From: an uncultured Anaerovibrio sp.
GTDB lineage: Bacteria > Bacillota > Negativicutes > Selenomonadales > Selenomonadaceae
DNA: 16,178 bases
Reading direction: 5' to 3'
Assembly: GCA_900768695.1 (NCBI GenBank)
Contig: CAAGDY010000216.1
Location: 1 to 16,178, forward strand
In this document: positions 1-6,075 of the stretch, piece by piece
How the letters are laid out: each line of letters starts with the position of its first letter
How positions within the stretch are numbered: position 1 is the stretch's first letter
The notes under the pieces: generated by a model
Database searches by the model: none
Told to the model about the DNA's origin: nothing
What the model saw: only the letters and a program-made list of their open reading frames with translations
Translations under genes and position numbers: made by a program

Positions 1-246
1 ACGGAAACAAAAATAGTGGTGACCATGAATGCCCGTTCATTGATGCACTTTTTCAATCTGCGCTGCTGCAACAGGGCACAGTGGGAAATAAGGGAGCTGG
101 CCTACAAGATGCTGGAGCAGGCAAAGGCGGTGGCACCACTGCTGTTTAAAAATGCCGGGGCATCCTGCGTGGCAACAGGTCATTGCCCTGAGGGGGCTAT
201 GACCTGCGGTAAGTTCAGCGAGATGATAAAAATGCGGACTGAATAG
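1..246 (+). CDS. thyX: Flavin-dependent thymidylate synthase ThyX, C-terminal part (5' end outside window)
   Basis: ThyX makes dTMP from dUMP using FAD, NADPH and methylene-tetrahydrofolate in the cytoplasm. Only the last 81 codons are visible and the frame is open from base 1, so the gene starts upstream. The visible part carries the family's C-terminal signature: NARSLMHFFNLRCCNRAQWE, then IRELA, matching the conserved NxRxLxHFxxLRxxxxAQWEIR block that contacts dUMP and flavin. The tail with spaced cysteines (ASCVATGHCPEGAMTCGK) is of a kind I recall from Firmicutes ThyX proteins. The ATG at 16 is internal to the protein, not its start. The gene lies upstream of rlmB in the same direction, separated by 145 nt. 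No terminator is obvious after its stop. Identification is confident; the product is partial only because the window cuts it. Confidence 0.93.
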   Translation, partial: TETKIVVTMNARSLMHFFNLRCCNRAQWEIRELAYKMLEQAKAVAPLLFKNAGASCVATGHCPEGAMTCGKFSEMIKMRTE

Positions 247-314
247 ATGAAAGACAGCGCATCAAAATAATACTTTGTCTTCTACATTTATCTTTATCTT
301 ATATAGTATAGGAC

Positions 315-352
315 GTAGCAGTTCCTGTAGCATTATGTAGCATTTAGTGCTA
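315..352 (+). repeat. Three GTAGCA direct repeats plus a short inverted repeat upstream of rlmB
   Basis: GTAGCA occurs at 315-320, 327-332 and 337-342. The last copy also forms a TAGCA/TGCTA inverted repeat (338-342 with 348-352). They sit 40-77 bases before the rlmB start. This could be a protein-binding site or chance in a low-complexity AT-rich spacer. No good promoter was found here; TATAGT at 302-307 has no well-spaced -35 partner. Confidence 0.25.
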
Positions 353-391
353 TGCAAACATGTTCGTTAATATAAATTGTGAGGTTTGTTG

Positions 392-1279
392 ATGAAAAAT
401 TCAGGATTCGAGAAGAAAAATGACATGCCCAAGGGAGGCAGGGGGCGAGGCACGGCTAAAAGTACAGTAAAGGCTGAGCAGAGGCCGGTGAAGCGCATGC
501 CGCGGGACAAGGGGCCGGCAGATGCGCCGGAGCTGCCGGAGGATTTGGTGGCTGGCAGGAATGCGGTCATGGAGGTGCTGAAGGGCAGCAGGAGCGTGAA
601 CAGGCTGTTGGTGGCAAATGGCTCAGCGGAGGGCTCCATGCGCGAGATTATTGCTGTTGCCAGGGAAAAGGGCATCAATGTTCAGTTTTATGAGCGTAGC
701 AAGCTGGATGCCATGGCACCGAGCATCCGCCATCAGGGGGTGCTGGCGCAGGTGCCACCGGTGCAGTATGCGGAGCTGGAGGATATTTTGCAGATTGCCA
801 GGGACAGGAACGAGCCGCCGTTTATCGTACTGCTGGATGAGCTGGAGGACCCTCACAACCTGGGGGCAATTCTCCGCACTGCTGATGCGGCAGGGGTACA
901 TGGCGTGCTGATACCAAAGCACAGGAGCTGTCCGCTGTCCGCTACGGTGGCAAAGACCTCCGCAGGGGCTGTGGAGCATGTGCCTGTGGCCAGGATTGGC
1001 AACATGGTACAGACCATCAAGAGGCTGAAAAAGGAAGGCCTGTGGGTGGCCGCGGCGGATATGGATGGCACCGATTACTATGATACTGACCTGACAGGCT
1101 CCCTGCTGTTGGTAATCGGCAGTGAGGGACAGGGCGTGGGCAGGCTCATCAAGGAGCAGTGCGATTTTGTGGTGCGTATACCTATGGTGGGGAAAATCAA
1201 TTCCCTCAATGCTTCTGTTGCCGGTTCCATCCTTATGTATGAGGCTATGAAGCAGCGCATGGGCAATAAACAGCCGTGA
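392..1279 (+). CDS. rlmB: 23S rRNA (guanosine-2'-O)-methyltransferase RlmB, TrmH/SpoU (SPOUT) family
   Basis: RlmB-type enzymes use S-adenosylmethionine to 2'-O-methylate a guanosine in the peptidyl-transferase region of 23S rRNA (G2251 in E. coli). In this 295-residue product, residues about 52-125 form the small substrate-binding domain (LVAGRNAVMEVL...). The SPOUT catalytic domain follows, with motif 1 NLGAILRTADAAG (156-168), motif 2 VIGSEGQGV (241-249) and motif 3 SLNASVAG (271-278), which build the knotted SAM site. The first 45 residues are a lysine/arginine/glycine-rich, probably disordered extension, longer than in E. coli RlmB (243 aa). I chose ATG 392 because GAGG at 381-384 sits 7 bases upstream; an in-frame TTG at 386 lies too close to that site. 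The position between thyX and yacP is a common Firmicutes arrangement. The exact target nucleotide is inferred from the family. Confidence 0.9.
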   Translation: MKNSGFEKKNDMPKGGRGRGTAKSTVKAEQRPVKRMPRDKGPADAPELPEDLVAGRNAVMEVLKGSRSVNRLLVANGSAEGSMREIIAVAREKGINVQFYERSKLDAMAPSIRHQGVLAQVPPVQYAELEDILQIARDRNEPPFIVLLDELEDPHNLGAILRTADAAGVHGVLIPKHRSCPLSATVAKTSAGAVEHVPVARIGNMVQTIKRLKKEGLWVAAADMDGTDYYDTDLTGSLLLVIGSEGQGVGRLIKEQCDFVVRIPMVGKINSLNASVAGSILMYEAMKQRMGNKQP

Positions 1280-1342
1280 CGCGGGTTTTATTGTAATGTT
1301 AGCAGGGAGACAGGGCGGACGGTGGGCTCAAGGAAAACTATT

Positions 1343-1415
1343 GTCGCGCCTCGTTGCTTCATTCATCAGAGCATTGAAAATGCGATGGGTGAACATTGGC
1401 AATGCGAGGCACGGC
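1343..1415 (+). other. Long imperfect hairpin in the rlmB-yacP spacer, possibly a palindromic repeat or structured RNA
   Basis: The 196-nt gap between rlmB and yacP contains one extended foldback. Arms 1348-1353 (GCCTCG) and 1405-1410 (CGAGGC) pair. They continue as TTGC 1354-1357 with GCAA 1399-1402. Next, TTCATTCATC 1358-1367 pairs with GATGGGTGAA 1384-1393 (two G-T wobbles), and GCATT 1371-1375 pairs with AATGC 1379-1383 around a GAA loop. Small bulges lie at 1368-1370, 1394-1398 and 1403-1404. After a C-A mismatch the stem extends about 4 pairs outward (1343-1346 with 1412-1415). No T-run follows, so it is not a standard terminator. It could be a mobile palindromic element, an RNA-processing site or a small RNA. 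Confidence 0.45.
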
Positions 1416-1475
1416 TGGAAGTGGGAGCGGTTTTCGTGAGTACAGCTGACTGCCCCGGGAGAATATAATACAAAG

Positions 1476-2006
1476 ATGAAAAAGAAATCAAGAGAGCATT
1501 ATATCGTGGATGGCTACAACGTCATCAATTCATGGCCGGAGCTGATTGCCCTGCGCAACGACCTGTCCGAAGCCCGGGACAGGCTGGTGCATATACTGGC
1601 GGAGTACGGCGCCTACGAAAAATACAATATGACCGTGGTTTTTGATGCGCTTTTTACGGCAGAGGAAGAGCATGTGGAAAAGGTAAATCAGCATCTGGAG
1701 GTTGTCTACACGGGCAAGGGCGAAACTGCGGACAGCTATATAGAGAGGCTGGCCTACGATTCTGTCCGCCAGGGGCGCGAGGTGCATGTGGTGACCTCTG
1801 ATGGGGCGGAGCAATCGGTGATTCTGGGGGCAGGTGCCTATCGCCATCCCTCCAAGGAGTTCTACCGCCTGGTGAAGAAGACCAAAAAGGAAATCCGGGA
1901 CAAATATCTGGGCAAGGTGGTCCTGCCTGTTTCCCGCAATGAGATTGCCTCCCGTGTGGATGAGGCAACGCTGGCCAAACTGGATGCCCTGCGCAAAGGC
2001 AAGTAG
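1476..2006 (+). CDS. yacP: NYN (PIN-like) domain ribonuclease, YacP/Rae1 family
   Basis: The product is 176 residues, the normal length for the family whose B. subtilis member (YacP, renamed Rae1) is a ribosome-associated endoribonuclease acting on mRNA during translation. The family signature is visible: YIVDGYNVINSW (9-20) with acidic D12, VVFDALF (54-60) with D57, GETADSYIERL (82-92) with D86, and VVTSDGAEQ (105-113) with D109. These aspartates form the PIN-like metal-binding active site. The C-terminal third is basic and helical (KKTKKEIRDKYLGK). The start ATG has only a distant GGGAG (1457-1461, 14 nt upstream), so initiation may be weak. It lies between rlmB and sigH, as in many Firmicutes. 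The family is confident; cleavage specificity in this organism is inferred. Confidence 0.88.
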   Translation: MKKKSREHYIVDGYNVINSWPELIALRNDLSEARDRLVHILAEYGAYEKYNMTVVFDALFTAEEEHVEKVNQHLEVVYTGKGETADSYIERLAYDSVRQGREVHVVTSDGAEQSVILGAGAYRHPSKEFYRLVKKTKKEIRDKYLGKVVLPVSRNEIASRVDEATLAKLDALRKGK

Positions 2007-2065
2007 ATGTCAGGATGATTTTGTGCTTTATCTGATTAAAATCAACTCAATTGTACTGTATTGAC

Positions 2066-2095
2066 TTGACGCATGGCGCTTCCAGGCGGTATAAT
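2066..2095 (+). promoter_or_regulatory. sigH promoter (sigma-A type)
   Basis: TTGACG at 2066-2071 and a perfect TATAAT at 2090-2095 are separated by 18 bases. Transcription should start near 2102, about 60 nt before the sigH ATG. An overlapping TTGACT at 2061-2066 is badly spaced (23). This is among the best housekeeping promoters in the window and suggests sigH is transcribed independently of yacP. Confidence 0.75.
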
Positions 2096-2161
2096 CAAGT
2101 CTAGGTTATTGGAATTCCGGCAAGGGTTCAATAATTCAGCAATTTATGGAGGAAATGGCGC

Positions 2162-2917
2162 ATGGAAAGAGGCTTGATAAGTGAAGAGGAAGCAGAGAAG
2201 CTGTTTGGCAGCCTCACCGATGAAGAAGTCATCTCGCAGATTAAGGATAATGAAGATGACGCGGCCATGTATTACCTGATAAGCAAGTACAGGAGCTTTG
2301 TCAGGGCGAAGGCCAGGTCATATTTCCTCATAGGCGCTGACAGGGAGGATATTATTCAGGAGGGCATGATAGGTCTGTACAAATCCATCAGGGATTTTCG
2401 TACAGACAAGCAGGCATCCTTCAGGGCCTTTGCGGAGCTGTGCGTGACGCGGCAGATTATCACCGCCATCAAGACGGCCACCAGGCAGAAGCATATACCG
2501 CTGAATTCCTATATTTCGTTAAACAAGCCTATTTATGACGAGGAGTCGGATCGCACCCTGCTGGATATTCTTTCCGGCATCAAGGTAACGGACCCGGAGG
2601 AGCTGGTAATCAGCCGGGAGGAATTTATTGATATCGAGGCGAAGATGTCAGATATTCTCAGTGACCTGGAGTGGAAGGTACTCATGTATTACCTTGACGG
2701 CAAGTCCTATCAGGAGATTGCCGTGGATCTGCATCGGCATATCAAGTCCATTGACAATGCCCTGCAGCGGGTGAAGCGCAAGCTGGAGAAGTACATGGAG
2801 TCCACTGGTAACGAGGTGGATATCGCTACCATTTACAAAGGACTTACAAGTATGAAGCGCAAGGAAAGCGGCATGTTCGGCCTGAATCTGGATGAGGGCT
2901 ATGTCGGTGAATTTTGA
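2162..2917 (+). CDS. sigH: RNA polymerase sigma factor, SigH (sigma-30/sigma-H) family
   Basis: This is a sigma-70 family protein of 251 residues. Region 2 is clear: MYYLISKYRSFVRAKA (36-51), then REDIIQEGMIGLYKSIRDFR (61-80), the core-binding and -10-recognition helices. Residues 85-118 (ASFRAFAELCVTRQI...HIPLNSYISL) match the SigH group. Region 4 is a helix-turn-helix at about 165-210 (LEWKVLMYYLDGKSYQEIA, then RHIKSIDNALQRVKRKL). In B. subtilis SigH directs early sporulation and competence genes; in non-sporing relatives it is associated with competence or transition-phase genes, so its regulon here is unknown. The start is set by GGAGG at 2148-2152, 9 nt upstream. The protein carries about 35 residues beyond the usual SigH end (STGNEVDIATIYKGL onward, acidic end), compared with 218 aa in B. 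subtilis. Confidence 0.9.
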   Translation: MERGLISEEEAEKLFGSLTDEEVISQIKDNEDDAAMYYLISKYRSFVRAKARSYFLIGADREDIIQEGMIGLYKSIRDFRTDKQASFRAFAELCVTRQIITAIKTATRQKHIPLNSYISLNKPIYDEESDRTLLDILSGIKVTDPEELVISREEFIDIEAKMSDILSDLEWKVLMYYLDGKSYQEIAVDLHRHIKSIDNALQRVKRKLEKYMESTGNEVDIATIYKGLTSMKRKESGMFGLNLDEGYVGEF

Positions 2918-2920
2918 TTG

Positions 2921-3031
2921 ATGCGGGCGGCTGTGCCGGAGCGGGGAAAGCGTAATACCGCAGATGCAGTCAGCTGGGAAGACAGAGAAATACAGCAAAT
3001 ACGGCAACAGGGCCAATATAGCTTTGAATGA
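2921..3031 (+). CDS. Possible 36-residue small ORF between sigH and its terminator
   Basis: An ATG 3 bases after the sigH stop opens a 36-codon frame. It begins MRAAVPERGKRNTADAVSWE and ends in GQGQYSFE-like glutamine-rich sequence (residues 25-36 are IQQIRQQGQYSF and E). Its TGA lies 2 bases before the terminator stem, so it fills the sigH-terminator interval exactly. A weak GGTGA (2906-2910) lies 10 nt upstream, and translational coupling to sigH is possible. The peptide is highly charged, with no membrane segment or recognised domain. No family is recognised. It may be chance, since the frame is short and the spacer GC-rich. Confidence 0.3.
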   Translation: MRAAVPERGKRNTADAVSWEDREIQQIRQQGQYSFE

Positions 3032-3033
3032 GG

Positions 3034-3063
3034 ATAAGGACAGGATAGCTGTCCTTATTTTTT
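3034..3063 (+). terminator. Intrinsic terminator of the sigH transcript
   Basis: A perfect 10-bp stem ATAAGGACAG (3034-3043) / CTGTCCTTAT (3049-3058) with loop GATAG is followed by a run of T (six from 3058). It ends the sigH unit and separates it from the nuo region. Confidence 0.88.
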
Positions 3064-3260
3064 GTACTTTTCAATAAATTTTTTTGTCAATTCTGACAGT
3101 TTACCATAAACCGATAATATTTTAAAATAATGCAAATTAATAGTATAATACACGAGTGCGTATGTCTATTACAGGTGAAATATCCGGGCTTGCAGGCTGG
3201 ATAATTAAACATAAACAATAGAGATTGGTACAAATAAAGAGGTATAAATGATAATAAATA
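3064..3260 (+). other. AT-rich spacer between the sigH terminator and the nuo promoter
   Basis: This stretch holds no credible gene. A TATAAT at 3144-3149 with a poor -35 (TTTAAA 3121-3126, spacer 17) could be a second upstream promoter. A weak hairpin ATCC/GGAT with internal pairs surrounds 3182-3202. A 7-codon ATG frame at 3248 (MIINIDF) overlaps the nuo -35 and is not credible. Confidence 0.4.
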
Positions 3261-3289
3261 TTGACTTTTAAGGGTAATGAGTATATTAT
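3261..3289 (+). promoter_or_regulatory. Probable nuo operon promoter
   Basis: TTGACT (3261-3266) and TATTAT (3284-3289) are separated by 17 bases. A start near 3296 would give a leader of roughly 295 nt before nuoA, unusually long. No Fnr-like or Rex-like operator is evident. Confidence 0.55.
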
Positions 3290-3362
3290 GGATTGATGAG
3301 GTTTATACATTTCTTTACAAACAATATTTTATTTTTATGAGCGAATTAAATGCCGCTGCAGA

Positions 3363-3456
3363 TGCCGCCAAATTTGCGGCAAATCATGGTGATTGCAGGC
3401 AATGGTGGCTGATTTGCCAGATAGCAGCTGCTTGAGGTTGTTCGCAGCTGGCGGCA
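3363..3456 (+). ncRNA. Candidate structured 5' leader RNA (three-way junction) of the nuo operon
   Basis: Three nested helices can form together. P1 is TGCCGCC (3363-3369) with GGCGGCA (3450-3456). P2 is GGCAAATCA (3378-3386) with TGATTTGCC (3410-3418), a perfect 9-bp stem that can hold an inner ATTG/CAAT stem (3392-3395 with 3400-3403). P3 is CAGCTGC (3425-3431) with GCAGCTG (3444-3450), sharing base 3450 with P1. A competing hairpin GCCGC (3364-3368) / GCGGC (3376-3380) would break P1 and P2. The stretch has no coding capacity on the + strand. The arrangement resembles a riboswitch or attenuator aptamer. I do not recognise it as a known class, and pairing has been judged by eye only. Confidence 0.4.
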
Positions 3457-3501
3457 GTTGATGGAAGCTGATGGTGGACGGGAACAGTATATTTTGCTCT
3501 T

Positions 3502-3572
3502 ATGCAGTGTATTGCTGTCCGTGGGGATGTGCTGATGCACTGCATTGAAATATATAGCATCATTTATTTTTT
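3502..3572 (+). promoter_or_regulatory. Alternative stems and T-tract before nuoA, attenuator-like
   Basis: ATGCAGTG (3502-3509) is a perfect 8-bp inverted match to CACTGCAT (3538-3545). An alternative stem TGATGC (3533-3538) / GCATCA (3557-3562) is followed directly by TTTATTTTTT (3563-3572), as in an intrinsic terminator, although the stem is short and the loop long (18 nt). The two stems share base 3538 and interleave, so they probably compete. The T-tract ends only 4 bases before the nuoA ribosome binding site (AGGGGGAG 3577-3584). Readthrough control of the nuo operon is inferred. Confidence 0.35.
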
Positions 3573-3589
3573 AGATAGGGGGAGTTTTT

Positions 3590-3943
3590 ATGGATGGATT
3601 TGCCAGTCTTGGAATCATGTTTGTCCTGGCATTTGCCTTTCCGGTTTTTCCGCTGATTGTAGCGCCAATCCTGCAACCGCGGCAACCTACCGCGGAAAAG
3701 CGGATACCATACGAATGCGGCGTTGATACTATAGGCAAAACCAAGGTGCGCTTTCACATAGGCTACTTCATGTACGCACTGGTTTTCCTGCTCTTTGATG
3801 TGGAAACGATTTTTCTGTATCCCTGGGCGGTGAAATACGGACAGCTGGGACTGTTTGCCCTGTGCGAAATGCTGGTGTTCGTGGGAATTCTCGCCATCGG
3901 CCTGTGGTATGCCTGGAAGAAGGGAGCCTTGTCATGGAAATAG
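3590..3943 (+). CDS. nuoA: Complex I subunit A (NuoA)
   Basis: NuoA is a small membrane subunit of complex I next to the quinone channel. The 117-residue product is of normal length and has three hydrophobic segments (about 6-28, 58-80, 86-108). It carries the family's loop motif IPYECGV (39-45) and the TM2 acidic pair in LLFDVETIFLYPWA (67-80, with D70 and E72) that lies on the proton path near the quinone site. The start is supported by AGGGGGAG at 3577-3584. It is the first gene of the eleven-gene nuo operon, and its end overlaps nuoB by 10 bases. Quinone reduction is the family role; which electron donor serves the complex here is not shown. Confidence 0.93.
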   Translation: MDGFASLGIMFVLAFAFPVFPLIVAPILQPRQPTAEKRIPYECGVDTIGKTKVRFHIGYFMYALVFLLFDVETIFLYPWAVKYGQLGLFALCEMLVFVGILAIGLWYAWKKGALSWK

Positions 3944-4503
3944 TAGATATTGTGCCGCCTGAGCTGAAAAATAACGTCATCGTTACCAGCGTGGACGCCC
4001 TGTTCAAATGGGGCAGGGCCAACTCCATCTGGCCCCTGTCATCAGGCCTTGCCTGCTGTTCCATCGAGATGATGTGCGCGGCGGCGGCAAGGTTTGATTT
4101 GTCCCGCTTTGGCTATGAGGTTTTCCGTTCCTGCCCACGCCAGTCGGATTTGCTGATTGTGGCAGGGACCCTGACCTGGAAGATGACGCCGCCCCTTATC
4201 CGTCTGTATGAGGAAATGCCAAATCCAAAGTATGTGATTGCCATGGGAAATTGCAATATCGGCGGCGGCCCTTTTGCTGATTCATATTCGGTGGTGACGG
4301 GACTGGACCAGATTATGCCGGTGGATGTGTACCTGCCGGGCTGCCCGCCACGGCCGGAGGCCTTGATTGACGCCATGCTGAAGCTGAAGGAGCGCATCCG
4401 GCATCCGGAAATTGCCCTTGGCTCCGAGGACAGGATGGCAAGGAGCAGAAGCAATCTGGAGCTGATGACCAGAAGAAGTGCGGAGCCGGAGAAGGTGGAA
4501 TAA
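3934..4503 (+). CDS. nuoB: Complex I subunit B (NuoB), carries FeS cluster N2
   Basis: NuoB is the PSST subunit that binds the terminal [4Fe-4S] cluster N2, which passes electrons to quinone at the NuoB/NuoD interface. The 189-residue product has all four ligands: the tandem pair C41-C42 (SGLACCSIEMM), C107 (AMGNCNIGGGPF) and C137 (YLPGCPPRPEAL). It has an extra cysteine, C67, in FRSCPRQSDLL where most homologs have serine or another small residue. The frame is open further upstream to an ATG at 3862, but ATG 3934 is the start because AGGGAG (3921-3926) precedes it and the protein then begins at the family's usual position. It overlaps nuoA by 10 bases and precedes nuoC by one. Confidence 0.95.
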   Translation: MEIVDIVPPELKNNVIVTSVDALFKWGRANSIWPLSSGLACCSIEMMCAAAARFDLSRFGYEVFRSCPRQSDLLIVAGTLTWKMTPPLIRLYEEMPNPKYVIAMGNCNIGGGPFADSYSVVTGLDQIMPVDVYLPGCPPRPEALIDAMLKLKERIRHPEIALGSEDRMARSRSNLELMTRRSAEPEKVE

Positions 4504-4504
4504 A

Positions 4505-5005
4505 ATGGGAACTTATTTGGAACTGAATTATTTGGAAGATTTGAAGAGGGAGTTTCCCTCGCTGGAGTTTGACGGGGAGCAGGCGGAGCCTCATATCTAT
4601 GTGGCGGACGGGGAGCTTCTTCCCCTGATGCGCCGTCTGCGGGAAGGGGCAGTTTTTTCCTTTGACCGCATGGGCAATATTACTGCCGTGGACTACAAGG
4701 AGTACATTGAGATGGTCTATATGCTGTATTCCCGTGGCTTTGATAAATGGGTGACGGTGAAGTGCCGCCTGGACAGGGAGAAACCTGTGGCGGAGTCCAT
4801 GACGCAGGTGTGGCCGGGGACGGAGTTTGAGGAACGGGAAATCTATGACCTGATGGGCGTGGAATTCCTGCATCATCCTGACCTTCGGCGGATTCTCATG
4901 CCGGATAACTACCCTGCGCATCCTCTCCGCAAGGATTTTGTTCCGCTGCAGCCGAAGATTGAAGGGGGGGTGCTGACATGGCACAGACAGAAAAGTTCGT
5001 CCTGA
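4505..5005 (+). CDS. nuoC: Complex I subunit C (NuoC, 30 kDa subunit)
   Basis: NuoC is a peripheral-arm structural subunit that packs against NuoD and NuoB. The 166-residue product ends in the family signature: EREIYDLMGVEFLHHPDL (110-127), then RRILMPDNYPAHPLRKDF (128-145). The usual GHPLRKD is AHPLRKD here. The first about 100 residues form the poorly conserved alpha/beta domain. ATG 4505 follows the nuoB stop by one base, with AAGGTGG (4491-4497) as ribosome binding site; an ATG further upstream at 4478 inside nuoB is not credible. The 3' end overlaps nuoD by 28 bases. It is a stand-alone gene, not a nuoCD fusion as in E. coli. Confidence 0.92.
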   Translation: MGTYLELNYLEDLKREFPSLEFDGEQAEPHIYVADGELLPLMRRLREGAVFSFDRMGNITAVDYKEYIEMVYMLYSRGFDKWVTVKCRLDREKPVAESMTQVWPGTEFEEREIYDLMGVEFLHHPDLRRILMPDNYPAHPLRKDFVPLQPKIEGGVLTWHRQKSSS

Positions 5006-6075
5006 ACATGGGACCACAGCATCCTAGTACTCATGGCGTTCTGCAGGTACAGGTGGAGCTGGATGGTGAGAATATTGTGGGGGCAAAGCCTGTGATGGGC
5101 TACCTGCACAGGGGCATTGAGAAGCTGATGGAGTCAAGGACATATCAGCAGTGCGTGCCCTTTACGGACAGGCTGGATTATGTGTCCGCCATGAACAACA
5201 ACCTGGGCTTCTGCATGGCGGTGGAAAAGCTGGCGGGCATCGAGGTGCCGGAGCGCGCCTGGTATATCCGCACCATCTGCTGTGAGCTGAACCGTATTGC
5301 CAGCCATCATGTCTTTATCGGTTCATTGACTAACGATCTGGGTTCGGCAACGGGCATGATTTACGCTTTCCGGGACAGGGAGAAAATCCTTGACTTATTT
5401 AATATTATCTGCGGTGCCCGCATGACTTGCCACTATATCCGCATTGGCGGCGTGGCGGCTGATGCCCAGGCTGAGTTCTTCCAGAAAACGGAGGAATTTG
5501 TCAATTATGTGCCGGAAATGCTGGACGAGTACGACAGGCTCTTTACGGGCAACGAGATTTTCCAGCGGCGCATGCAGGGAACCTCCGTTATCAGCAGGGA
5601 TGATGCCCTGCGTTTTGGCATGTCCGGGCCCAATATCCGTGCCAGCGGTATTCCCTACGACATCAGGAAGCTGGACAAGTACGGCATCTACGGCAAGCTG
5701 GATTTTGAGGTGCCTACAGGTGAGACCGGTGACAACTGGGATAGGTATATGATACGCATCCGGGAGATTGAGGAGAGCGCGAGCATTATCCGCCAGTGCC
5801 TTGACAATATGCCGGAGGGGGCCATCAAGGGCAAGGTGCCGAAGGTGCTGAAGCCGCCTAAGGGGGATGCCTACCAGCGGGTGGAGAATACCCGCGGGGA
5901 GCTGGGCTTCTACATCGTCAGCGATGGCACCGCCAAGCCGTATCGGGTGCATATCCGTCGTCCGTCCTTCATTAATTTGCAGGCTCTGGACCACATGTGC
6001 AGGGGCATGGTGCTGGCTGACTCTGTTACCGCTTTTGCTACGATTGACCCGCTGATGGGCGAGGTTGACTGTTGA
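4978..6075 (+). CDS. nuoD: Complex I subunit D (NuoD, 49 kDa subunit)
   Basis: NuoD is the quinone-binding peripheral subunit descended from the large subunit of [NiFe] hydrogenases. The product is 365 residues, a usual length. It opens with NMGPQHPSTHGVLQVQ (10-25); the histidine equivalent to H19 lines the quinone site. Further signatures are PVMGYLHRGIEKL (39-51), DRLDYVSAMNNN (64-75), and later ELGFYIVSDGTAKPYR (about 308-323) with RRPSFINLQAL. The NiFe-binding cysteine pairs of hydrogenases are absent, as expected for a complex I subunit. The C-terminus is -GEVDC, whereas the family very commonly ends -GE(C/V)DR. It overlaps nuoC by 28 bases and nuoH by about 11. No nuoE, nuoF or nuoG follows, as they would in E. 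coli. Confidence 0.95.
   Translation: MAQTEKFVLNMGPQHPSTHGVLQVQVELDGENIVGAKPVMGYLHRGIEKLMESRTYQQCVPFTDRLDYVSAMNNNLGFCMAVEKLAGIEVPERAWYIRTICCELNRIASHHVFIGSLTNDLGSATGMIYAFRDREKILDLFNIICGARMTCHYIRIGGVAADAQAEFFQKTEEFVNYVPEMLDEYDRLFTGNEIFQRRMQGTSVISRDDALRFGMSGPNIRASGIPYDIRKLDKYGIYGKLDFEVPTGETGDNWDRYMIRIREIEESASIIRQCLDNMPEGAIKGKVPKVLKPPKGDAYQRVENTRGELGFYIVSDGTAKPYRVHIRRPSFINLQALDHMCRGMVLADSVTAFATIDPLMGEVDC

Noticed and set aside
1280..1470. Stop-free stretch in frame after the rlmB stop codon (about 63 codons)
   Set aside because: It has no start codon with a ribosome binding site, the middle is the long hairpin, and no protein family is recognisable; openness is plausible by chance.
2918..3033. 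Possible cobalamin-type riboswitch fragment after sigH
   Set aside because: A few GCCGG/GCGG strings are reminiscent, but the conserved core motifs are not present, and the stretch ends in the sigH terminator with no downstream cobalamin gene.
3346..3540. 64-residue minus-strand frame in the nuo leader
   Set aside because: It has no ribosome binding site or protein-like composition; the region is better explained by inverted repeats.
3862..3933. Upstream extension of nuoB to an earlier ATG
   Set aside because: It would overlap most of the nuoA 3' end and add residues unlike NuoB; ATG 3934 has a ribosome binding site and the usual N-terminus.
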